This document shows positions 1 to 7,717 of a stretch of 32,038 nucleotides of DNA, piece by piece. A model generated the notes under the pieces. That model ran no database searches. It was not told the origin of the DNA and saw only the letters and a program-made list of their open reading frames with translations. Origin of the DNA: Azolla pinnata (lineage: Eukaryota > Streptophyta > Polypodiopsida > Salviniales > Salviniaceae); the NCBI GenBank assembly GCA_037176905.1, contig JBBBWG010003081.1:1-32038 (forward strand), given 5' to 3'. Each line of letters opens with the position of its first letter. The stretch's first letter is position 1. The translations under genes and the position numbers were made by a program.

Positions 1-205
1 GAGAACTAGTATATAAGGACTAGTCCCTCATTGTATGAACCATTCCGGTTCAATGCCAGTCTTCGGCATCTTGTACGTTGAGTCTCCGGGTAATTCCAGT
101 TCTCGTCTTCTTGTTTAGTTCTTGTGCTTTTCTTGTTATTATCTTCTCTTCCGTTTCCATCGACGAGCCTTGGCCGTGACACCCATCTAATTCGTTTTTG
201 CCCAA
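1..205 (+). promoter_or_regulatory. Probable 3' part of the 5' LTR and leader of the chromovirus
   Basis: A TATA-like stretch (TATATAAGG, about 11-19) is followed by pyrimidine-rich sequence, as in the R/U5 part of an LTR. It lies immediately upstream of a gag-like start codon at 212. A terminal ...TGACA occurs at 177-181 and could be the LTR end, but I do not recognise a clear primer-binding site after it. The assignment rests on position and composition; there is no second LTR in the window for comparison. Confidence 0.4.
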
Positions 206-211
206 TAAAAA

Positions 212-727
212 ATGACCAACGATAATCCTCTACAACTAGATGGCCCTAACACCTGGAAAATGAAGGTGTCAAACTACAATAGGAGCCATGCGGTTGGACA
301 ACCCAAATTCATGTTGCTCCCAATTTTCCGCTTCATCTACAAATGATTTTTCCTTCCAAGTAAGCATCAATTCCAAGTCTAGTTCAATGGAGTCCTTAGC
401 ACTTCTCGACTTTGGGGCAACCATATGTTTTATGGACTAAATGTTTGTTTATAAACACAAATTTCATGTTGTCCGGTTATCTAAGCTAATTCTAGTGGAA
501 GATATCAATGGGCGTATGCTTTCCTCTGGTTTAGTCATAGAAGCCATTGTCCCCCTCTTCTTACAACTCGGGGATCACTAGGGGGTCTTGACATTTTACG
601 TCATCACTTTACCATGACACCCAATCATACTTGGTTTGTCCCAGCTAAAGGCACGTAATCCAATTATCGATTGGTGTAACCACTCGATTATGCTCACTAC
701 TCCATTCGAGTACGAACCAGCCCCAAG
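212..727 (+). pseudogene. Retrotransposon gag remnant and aspartic protease fossil
   Basis: An ATG at 212 opens a short gag-like peptide (…LDGPNTWKMKV) that stops after about 45 codons, so nearly all of gag is gone. From about 400 a second frame reads as a Ty3-type aspartic protease: ALLDFGAT (about 400-423) corresponds to the active-site region, where the family has D-S/T-G, so Ser/Thr is replaced by Phe. Downstream the recognisable pieces are RLSKLILVEDINGR, PIILGLSQLK and NPIIDW, separated by in-frame stops at about 437, 578 and 616. The active-site change and the stops both argue that it cannot make a working protease. Confidence 0.75.
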
Positions 728-1690
728 GTGGATGGTCATGTCCAAGTCGCAATGAAGGCAATCATGCATAGTGCCGCTGAGTCAAGCACTCTAGTTCCTA
801 TGCATAAAACTATCAACTCACTACTGTCAAAGTATAAGGACTTTGGGGACGTGTTCGAAAAAAAGAATGCAAATCACTTGCTGGAATATCGACCTTATGA
901 CTATTCGATTGATCTACAAGAAGGTGTCAATCTCCCCGTTGGTCCAATTTATGAGTTGTCGGAACCAAAGCTCCACGCGCTTCGGACTTATCTCGACGAT
1001 AACCTTGCAAAGGGTTTTATTTAACCTTCAAAATCATCAGCAAGAGCTCCAATACTGTTCGTGAAGAAGAAAGATGGCTCCTTATGCTTTTGTATTGACT
1101 ATCGGGTCTAAAGAAGATTATTATTTGTAACTGCTACCCATTAACTCTCATACCAAAGCTATTGGATCAACTCCAAATTGCACAAATCTTCTTTAAGATA
1201 GACCTTCTAGGAGAATACAATTTGGTGCAGATCAAACTTGGAGATGAATGGAAAACTGCCTTTGGAACATACTATAATCATTTCAAGAATAAGGTAATGC
1301 CTTTCGGTCTCACTAATGCTCCTGAAGTATTTCAGCATATGATGAATGACATCTTTCGAGAATATATAGATCACTTTGTTGTGACCTATCTTGATGTCTT
1401 TGCTTCAAATATCAAGGAGCACATTCACTATGTGAGGTTAGTTCTCACCAAACTTCAAGAACATGGACTTTATGTCAAAAGTGAAAAGTGTGAATTTGAT
1501 CGTACTTCTGTGGAGTTCCTTGGGTATGTTATTTCAACACAAGGATTAATAATGGATACACAGAAGGTTAAGACTATCTGAGAGTGGATTGTTTCAACTC
1601 GAGTACAAGATGTGCAATCATTTATCAGTTTTGTCAATTTTTATTGGTGCTTCATCAAAGGATTTTCAATGATTAATGCATAACCTTTTA
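728..1690 (+). pseudogene. Reverse transcriptase fossil, YLDD motif lost
   Basis: The first block (about 800-1024) carries the pre-RT linker and thumb-entry wording EYRPYDYSIDL and LAKGFI typical of Ty3-type pol. A stop at 1022 is followed in frame by PILFVKKKDGSL. A frameshift near 1110 leads to the main palm block (1162-1581) with KIDL, YNLVQIK, WKTAF and MPFGLTNAPEVFQHMMND. The catalytic box reads TYLDVFAS where the family has YLDD, so the second aspartate is Val. EFLGYVIS is intact, and a stop at 1579 and another near 1681 follow. The order and spacing match chromoviral RT closely; the enzyme is dead. Confidence 0.88.
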
Positions 1691-2210
1691 TTGTTCTTAC
1701 CTGCAAGGATGCTACCTTTGAATGGACAACACAACCACAAATGGCATTCGTCTTGCTAAAACAAGCCTTTAGGAAAACACCGGTCCTTCTTCATCCTGAC
1801 CCAACTAAGTCTTTCACATCCAAACAGATTCTTCCAATTTCGCTATTGGGCAATACTCTCCTAACCAAATGAGGTTGGTGTGCTTCACTTGTGCAAGTTC
1901 ATTGCCCAAGAAATCAACTACCTCATATATGACAAGGAGCTTCTTGCTATCATTGTAACTTTCAAAGAATAGAGCTACTATCTCACTTCCGTATTCATAA
2001 TGTATTTTATGTCTCTTCTTAAATTCCCAGTCATCACATATGAGGTGAACCAAATTCTTGACTCTCATCTCTTCCGTTGCCAACTCCAATTCCTTGTCCT
2101 TTGGAAAGGGTACCCTATCTCTGAAACAAGATGAGAGTTAATACATCATCTGAAGCATGCCCTAACACTTTATCCTTTGGAAAGGGTATCCTATCTCCGA
2201 AAGGTCGACA
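1691..2210 (+). pseudogene. RNase H stub joined to integrase tail and chromodomain
   Basis: After LHPDPTKSFT a frameshift leads into TDSSNFAIG and then PNEVGVLHLCKF and YDKELLAIIVTFKE, the N-terminal half of a Ty3-type RNase H with the T-D-S-S strand. Directly after YYLTS (about 1990) the text jumps to RIHNVFYVS / SLLKF, the usual end of integrase (hVFHVSLLK in the family), split over two frames. Then comes YEVNQILDSHL, QFLVLWKGYPISE and HLKHA, a chromodomain (about 2038-2160) with one stop at 2131 where a Trp is expected. Chromodomains target insertion to marked chromatin. About 1.5-2 kb of RNase H and integrase appear to be missing, estimated from the usual size of these domains. Confidence 0.8.
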
Positions 2211-2300
2211 TGAAAGTCGGCATACCATCTCTATCATGCCTTAGATATATTTTGTGCATTTTACAATAGGTTTGCAGAAAGAACGGGTAATATTTCGTGT

Positions 2301-2698
2301 TCTCTTTTACGATTCTCAATTTATACTAAAAAAGCACCTAAATACTTAACATTTTTTAAAAATCATAAAAATTTATAATGTCAAGTTTTAAAAATATTTA
2401 ATTTCCATGTAATTATATATTTTGTGAGAAAAATGATTAGACCACCATTTCAAAACTTGAGCAATTTGAAGGTTTCTAAAAAACATAGTTATCTTGGCAA
2501 TTATTGACATTTCCAATGTATGGTGAGATAACAATCCAAAGCTTAGCATTGCCTTATCATTGTTTAAAAAATGCTTATTATCATATAAAACAATTAAATA
2601 TTTGAATAACATTTTATAATAATATTATTATTATAGTATATTGGTTAGATTATTTAATTTTTATAAAATCCTCACCATTTTATTATTTCTGTAGTAAA
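2301..2698. other. AT-rich spacer without recognised features
   Basis: This stretch is strongly A+T rich with poly-A and poly-T runs. I see no coding potential beyond short chance frames and no clear copy of the upstream LTR. It may hold the eroded right end of the chromovirus. Confidence 0.4.
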
Positions 2699-2950
2699 CA
2701 CATGGTTTTAATCAAGAAATTCATGTGCCCTATCAATTTCTTGCATAAAACATGGAATTTTTAGAAAGGGCTGATTTTCAATACAATATATATGACTTTG
2801 TGTAAGAAGTCAATGTGATGCAAGAAGGCATGTATTTCTACAAAAATAATAAAGATAAACATTATGCGGAACAAAATAAATTGGAGACGATGAAACTCAA
2901 ACCCAAGACCTTTGGTATAACACATGAATAACTTAACCACCACACTACAT
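2699..2950 (-). repeat. Left arm of long inverted repeat (SINE-like unit)
   Basis: The reverse complement of this segment aligns almost throughout with 3559-3802: both start TAGTGTGGTGGTT, share GGTCTTGGGTTTGA and AGAAATACATGCCTTCTTGC, and end in ACCATGTG. Read on the minus strand, the head has an A-box-like stretch (GTGTGGTGGTTAAG) and, about 45 bases later, a B-box-like GGGTTTGAGTT. This is the layout of an internal RNA polymerase III promoter from a tRNA-derived head. The arm is therefore either one arm of a foldback element or one of two head-to-head SINE copies of about 250 bp. Confidence 0.8.
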
Positions 2951-3016
2951 AATAAATGATAAAATAAACATATATTTATATATAATTACAGTAATAAATA
3001 AAGTCTTTGAAACAAA

Positions 3017-3495
3017 AAGTCGATGCAGCAGGAGTCGCATCGACCACTATTGCTAATCACCCCCACAATCAGCGGGGTCGATGCGGCGCATCAACCACTA
3101 TTGCTAATCACTCCCACAACCATCAGGGGTCGATGCGATGCATTGACATCTCCTGCTAAGCACCTCCTCATGCAGCAGGTTGATGGAAGTACATGGGGGT
3201 GATTAGCAGCAAGGCATCAACCCTTGTTGATTGTGGGGGTGATTAGCAACAGAGGTCAATGCGCCGCATCGATCAGCCCTGTTGCAAATCATCCCCATAA
3301 GTAGCAGAGGTCGATGCGGCGCATCGACTCCCGCTGCAAATCACCCCCTTAAGCAGCAGCGATTGATGCGGCGCATCGACCCTTGCTGCAAACCACCCCA
3401 TTAAGCAGCAGGGGTCGATCTGCCGCATCGACTTCTGCTGCAAACCACCCCATTAAGCAGCAGGGGTCAATGTGCCGCATCGACTTTTTGTATAA
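3017..3495. repeat. Tandem array of ~53-bp units with palindromic core
   Basis: The core TCGATGCGGCGCATCGA and its variants recur together with CTGCTGCAAACCACCCC and TTAAGCAGCAGGGG. In the right half the spacing of the GATGCGG-type core is 52-53 bp (about 3313, 3364, 3417, 3469). In the left half units are more diverged, and around 3190-3260 some run in the opposite orientation (GGGGGTGATTAGCA). The core is an 8-bp perfect palindrome around one base, so each unit can form a small hairpin. Short frames through the array are by-products of the repeat. Confidence 0.85.
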
Positions 3496-3558
3496 AAGAC
3501 CTGATCTATTAATATAAGAATGTATAAAAATAATGCTATTCATTTTAGTATGTGTTGT

Positions 3559-3802
3559 TATAGTGTGGTGGTTGGGTTATTCATTAGTTACAAAAGGTCT
3601 TGGGTTTGATTTGCACTATCTCCAATTTTTTTTGTTCCTCGTAATTATTTTTATTTTTATTTTGGTAGAAATACATGCCTTCTTGCATTGCATCGACTTC
3701 TTACATAGTCATATATATATTGAAAATCATCCCCTTCTAAAAATTCCATGTTTTATGCAAGAAATTGGTAGGGTGCATGAAATTCTTGAATTAAACCATG
3801 TG
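3559..3802 (+). repeat. Right arm of long inverted repeat (SINE-like unit)
   Basis: This is the inverted partner of 2699-2950, beginning TAGTGTGGTGGTTGGG at 3561 and ending TTAAACCATGTG at 3802. It keeps the A-box-like head and the B-box-like GGTCTTGGGTTTGA. Immediately inside both arms a shared stretch ending CAAAAAGTCGATGC (seen at 3013-3027 and, inverted, at about 3478-3491) shows that the inverted similarity reaches into the satellite block between them. No convincing target-site duplication is visible outside the arms. Confidence 0.8.
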
Positions 3803-3804
3803 AT

Positions 3805-3992
3805 AGCAACAAGCGTTGTGGCGCATCGACCCCTGTTGCATGTGAGGGTGATTAGCAGAAGTCCATGCCCCGCACGAACCTCTACTGCTAATCACCCCTT
3901 CAGTCAGCCGGCCACCCCTCATATCGATCCCTGTTGCAAATCAACTCCTTAAGCAGCAAGGGTCGATGCCTCTCATCAACTTTTTGTAATTA
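3805..3992 (+). repeat. Outlying copies of the 53-bp palindromic repeat
   Basis: GGCGCATCGACCCCTGTTGC, GGTGATTAGCAGAAG, CTGCTAATCACCCC and AAGCAGCAAGGGTCGATG are the same words as in the array at 3017-3495, now outside the right arm and more diverged. The block ends in CAACTTTTTGTAAT, matching the end of the inner array (CGACTTTTTGTAT). No corresponding block is seen outside the left arm, so the whole structure is asymmetric. Confidence 0.7.
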
Positions 3993-4013
3993 TTATGTTT
4001 TTTCATGTATTTT

Positions 4014-4604
4014 TCATACACTACTCTTTACAGTTTCCCAGCTGTTCGTGAGGCCGCTTTCCATAATGGTCTTCTCATGTAGCACTCCAAGGTCTTTACA
4101 ATCTTGAGCATCAATGGCGCGTAGAAACATGACCACTTTGTGTGGCAGAATGATGGTTTGGTTTCTTGCTGACAATTTTTCGTATCTGCTCTCGAATTTT
4201 GTGAACAGTTCAAGTACCTTTAGCCCTTTGTTTGGAGCTTCCACCCAGTCTTTAAATCCCCTCCGAGTTGCTCTAGATGAGTCCTCAATGGCATATGTGG
4301 TCTTAATGGCTTCCTCAAATGCCGACCATGTAGGATGTTGCAATTGGAGTTCATGAATGTGTCTTTGAAGTCTATCTATAGCAATTCACTTAAAAGATAA
4401 TACCTATAATCCTTCTGTAATTCTGCAACATAGCATCTCCGCCTTGTAGTTGCGTAAGAAGCGTGACACATCTTTTCCTTTGAATAGCTTGTTGTGTTGC
4501 ACAAGTCGGTCCACCATCATAGCAACCTCTAACAATGCTCGTTGCTCTTGAAGCATCCTCTCGAACAACATCATTATACTTATTGTTTCAGGCTGATTCT
4601 TCAT
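4014..4604 (-). pseudogene. LTR-retrotransposon gag fragment, broken
   Basis: Read on the minus strand from the ATG at 4604, the protein begins MKNQPETISIMMLFERMLQ and continues through KGKDVSRFLRNYKAEM. Stops occur near 4404 and 4387, then the same reading resumes with RLQRHIHELQLQHPTW, DSSRATRRGF, FTKFESRYEKLSARNQT and ESGLTNSWETVK to about 4014. The charged, helical wording and the position a few bases after a primer-binding site identify it as gag of an LTR retrotransposon, probably Ty3-type. Protease and everything downstream are absent; the fragment ends where the satellite debris begins. This is a different element from the one at 1-2300 because the gag wording does not match. Confidence 0.75.
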
Positions 4605-4617
4605 CTCTGTGCCACCC

Positions 4618-4639
4618 GTTTCACGTCGGGTTCACCAAA
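4618..4639 (-). other. Primer-binding site of the minus-strand LTR element
   Basis: On the minus strand the LTR end ...CTACGACA is followed by TT and TGGTGAACCCGACGTGA. TGG is the complement of a tRNA CCA end, and GGTGAACCC has the shape of a tRNA 3' acceptor/T-arm complement. The gag ATG follows about 15 bases later. I cannot name the primer tRNA with certainty. Confidence 0.65.
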
Positions 4640-4810
4640 TGTCGTAGAATTTGGGTTGTACAACTCCAATATATGGTTCCGGGTGGAACCACTAGGGTTC
4701 TAAACTGGGAGATGGACAATTTGTTTAAAGATTAAAAGAAATATGACTTTAATTATAGAAGATTACCACAATAGTGTCCCTAGATTAGGAGTCTAATAAA
4801 TTAAAATAAT
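4640..4810 (-). mobile_element. 3' end of an LTR, truncated
   Basis: The reverse complement aligns with 15165-15326: shared blocks include CCATCTCCC, GTGGTTCCACCC, TTGGAGTTGTA and ATTCTACGACA. The terminus ...GACA sits immediately before the primer-binding site, so this is the end of a 5' LTR. Only about 170 bp remain; the LTR is cut at about 4810, where CACTA-derived DNA begins in the opposite orientation. Confidence 0.75.
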
Positions 4811-4840
4811 ATATATAGAAATTAATATATATAGAAATGG

Positions 4841-5560
4841 TTTGAAGATGTTTTAGGTAAGGTCCCACAATGTTCCATCAATGTAAAACCTAGTGACTTT
4901 ATGATGATTGACTTAACGTGGATTTGTAGTGCCAAGGAGGGGACTTTAATCCTACCATCTCATTGTGAACAGGTAAGATGTACATGTATATTAATAATAT
5001 ATTCTAAGTATACTATATTTCTTAAATAATATACCTCTGATGCAACTAACATTCTATTGTTACGTAATGCAAGTCATTTTCTATCATGTATTGCATAATG
5101 AGAACTGGTGATATGTGATATTGATGGCGCCACATACAAAGCCAATTTTCCACTCTTTGTTGCCAAAAGTGGGGCCGGTAGATCATGGTATCAGTGAAGA
5201 TGTGTCGACTGATGCATATATGTTTGATTAGCAAGATGAGACGGTACTACCATTGACAACAAATACACCAATAGATCTGTTAGATGTTATTGTTGATATG
5301 TGTCAACCCGCCAGCAAAGTGCGTGATTGCTTGATGACATCGACAACATTGATGTTGGGATATTTGATGCTAATGGTGATGAAGCTGATCAAAATCCAAG
5401 TGACAGATCAATCAACACTGATGCATCCTTAGATTTATGCATCGAGTTAGGGTCTAGGGACATGATTGATATTGATGAAGTTCCTAATCTTTTTATCGAT
5501 ATTGATTTGTTCATTGTAATTGATTCTTATGTCAACTACAACTCATGACAATGTAATGAT
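4841..5560 (+). pseudogene. CACTA transposase 3' region fossil, copy 1 (DUF4216-like)
   Basis: This segment aligns along its length with 15470-16180, in the same orientation: AGGTAAGGTCCCACAATGTT, CTTTATGATGATTGA, CCTACCATCTCATTGTGAA, TTGTTACGTAATGC, GATGGCGCCAC, and GAGTTAGGGTCTAGGGACAT occur in both. In copy 2 the upstream part reads as the DUF4216 region of a CACTA (En/Spm) transposase, so this is the same region with its N-terminal side missing. A GT-AAG donor at 4973 in both copies' equivalent position suggests an ancestral intron. The only open frame (5327-5548) is acidic and Asp-rich, and matches the tail of copy 2. It is riddled with stops and not functional. Confidence 0.65.
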
Positions 5561-5639
5561 ACATGATATTGATTCTATGTTTGCATAGATACATGTACAC
5601 AAATAATTAAATATTATTCATTTGTACATATATGTATAG

Positions 5640-6420
5640 TATAGTCGCGTCTAATTTGTACCTAATTTGCTGTAAACTTCGCGTCTATTACACGTCAAAC
5701 TCGCAATAAAAATCTTGCAACAAAACGGGATATTTACTGTACATTTTGTCACGATGTTGGTATAACATAGACGCTCTGTTTACTACAACATAGCTACAAA
5801 TTAGCTTATATCAACCTGTATTTACCTATATATGCATACATACATGTATATTCATCTAAATATATATTCTTTCATGTATATTTGTGTGTATATACACAGA
5901 TATATGCATATTCATCTATATATGTACATGTTTGATGTATATTTAGCTGTAAACAGTCAAATACATGCATATTCACCTGTATATGCAAACATACATGCAG
6001 ATTCACTTGTAAGAACTCGTGTCAAAGTGCTAAGAGAACTCGCGTCAACATCGCGTCTATTGTCATGGTAAACAGTGCGTCAAACTGGCTAAAATAAGTC
6101 GGGTCTAAAATTGCATCAAACTTGTGGTAAACAGAGCGTCAAGCTAAATTTAGTCGTGTCAAACAAACGTCTACAGGTGCGCCTACAGGAACATCTAAAG
6201 TCACGTCAAACAAGCGTCAAACTAGCACAAATTAGTCGCGTCAAAATGTGCGACTACAATCGCATCTAGCCACACGTTTGTCTCGCGGTAAATTGTGCGT
6301 CAATGTAGCTAAAAAATAGCGTCAAACATGTGTCTACAATCACGTCTATACGTGTGTCTATCATCACAGTAAGCAACGCAGTAAAACTCCCAACAAATTT
6401 GAAGCGATTTTTAAAAATTA
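5640..6420 (+). repeat. CACTA-type subterminal repeat field, copy 1
   Basis: Short words GCGTCAAAC, GCGTCTA, CGCGTC and GGTAAAC recur every 10-30 bases, all in the same polarity, with a TA-rich minisatellite inside (5825-6010). The same field follows the homologous transposase fragment at 16240-18445. Arrays of short, oriented motifs near the ends are a hallmark of CACTA elements, where they bind the accessory transposon protein. I could not identify a clean terminal inverted repeat at the right end. Confidence 0.55.
5825..6010 (+). repeat. TATA/CATG-rich minisatellite
   Basis: Imperfect units built on ATACATGCATATTCACCTGTATATG repeat at about 30-base spacing. Related units occur at 16510-16870 and 31380-31700 in the same orientation. 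Open frames across it (Ile/Tyr/His-rich) are artefacts of the repeat. Confidence 0.7.
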
Positions 6421-7700
6421 CTACAATTAAATAATCCCCTAAAGAGATAGCGAAAGACATTTGGCAAGACCTAGTCCTCATTTTCATGGGGCAATATGAT
6501 AAACTTAAAGATAACTATAGTAAAGCAACAATGGGAAAAAAGATTAGCTTTAGCAAAAAAGTGGAGAGTGTCGTAAGTGCTAATTGAAGGAGAATTGCTT
6601 CAACTACAACGAAATTATATGGCCCCAAAGGGATTTAGACATTTGATATTGGTGGGTAATCAGAGGAAAACAACATCACAGTAAATTTGGAATTCTAAGT
6701 TGGATTAGGGTTAGTCCATGCAACGGATGAGGGACTTGTTTTCTTTGTTGGTTGGGTTAGTATACAAGTTATATTTGCCTACACAAGGATAGAGAGTATG
6801 CAACTATACATATTGAACAGAAACACTCTGCCTAACACTTTAATTTGGCTCTTTAGTAGCAGACACGAGCTCTTTAGTAGCAATAAAACAACAGAGGTGA
6901 TTTAACAAATAGCTGCGGATAGCAACGCAATGAACCTGACCTCTTATACCAAGTGTTGGAGATGGCGATGTTGGATAGTACTTGCAAGAAGATTGGCTGA
7001 TCATAGATAAGATGTGCATGACTTTGCAAGCAGATGGAAGAGCAAGAGAAGAGAACCTATGGAAGAGCGGTAATTGCACAAAGACAAACAGACAAGTGAG
7101 AAAGATAGGTATAAATAGTGTGCATATTTTGAGTTATATACAATCCAAGCTAGGGCAAATTTCCTTTATAAAAATTACAACAATGACATGTTCAAATGGA
7201 TAGTGTGAATTCCAACCATATCTCTTTGTTGGTTGGTACAGAGGCTTGACAACATGTCCATTGTGTGTAGTCTGTACACGCTTCTTTCTGTGATCCGTTA
7301 TCTCCTTCATTTTGGAGATGATTGCATTCATATGTACTGCACAAGCAAATCATTAGAATCTTTGATAGCTTCTCCTGTCAGACATATGCCTCTGTTTGGA
7401 AGTTTCTGCAGAAATAACAAATGCACAATGGCTTCACCTTGCCAAGTTCCAGAATACTCCAGACTGCATGCCAAATCACTCTTAGAGCCAAGGATTCTTT
7501 CTGGATTTCCCATTATCTGGCCTTCTCACCCTCACAAATGGTTTAATGAAAGAACATCTCGATGCACCATGTTAATCCCCCGTTCTGCAAAGGCATTAAT
7601 ATTTATCAATTTAAGCCCTTGGTTCTTAGGAAAATGCACCGTTACAATTTGTCAGGCTTCTCAGCCGAATTGTCCAGATACCGCAATTTTTGTAGTGGGA
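6421..7700. other. Region without recognised gene; includes 3' flank of the PPR gene
   Basis: Nothing here reads as a conserved protein on either strand. A short direct repeat (CTCTTTAGTAGCA at about 6849 and 6870) is visible. The part from about 7130 to 7700 lies downstream of the PPR gene and could be its 3' UTR or a further exon if the GTGAGT near 7711-7717 is used as a donor. An open plus-strand frame across 7233-7916 runs antisense into the PPR gene and has no recognisable content. Confidence 0.4.
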
Positions 7701-7710
7701 AAAGAGGAGA

Positions 7711-7717
7711 TACTCAC
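7711..7717 (-). promoter_or_regulatory. Perfect 5' splice-donor sequence overlapping the PPR stop
   Basis: On the minus strand the last codons read TCA ATG TGA GTA, so GTGAGTA overlaps the stop codon. GTGAGT is the consensus plant 5' splice site. If used, the exon would end at 7718 and the E motif could continue in a downstream exon. I found acceptor-like TTTGCAG and TTTCTGCAG on the minus strand downstream, but no clear E/DYW continuation after them. Confidence 0.35.

Larger units (their letters stand above)
1..2300 (+). mobile_element. Decayed Ty3/Gypsy chromovirus (LTR retrotransposon) relic
   Basis: Translating the three plus frames piecewise recovers, in order, a gag start, aspartic protease, reverse transcriptase, the first part of RNase H, and then directly the integrase C-terminal tail and a chromodomain. 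This is the order of a Ty3-type chromovirus. The copy is dead: stops and frameshifts recur, catalytic residues are changed, most of gag is missing, and a deletion near 1985-1995 removes the rest of RNase H and nearly all of integrase. The left end is cut by the window edge and no downstream LTR is recognisable after the chromodomain, so the right limit is approximate. Confidence 0.9.

Noticed and set aside
3017..3495. CRISPR-like array
   Set aside because: Units are contiguous, diverged and partly inverted, with no unique spacers, and the host is a plant.
5327..5548. Asp-rich 73-residue gene
   Set aside because: It aligns with the tail of the CACTA fossil at 15950-16140, which has stops, so it is transposon debris.
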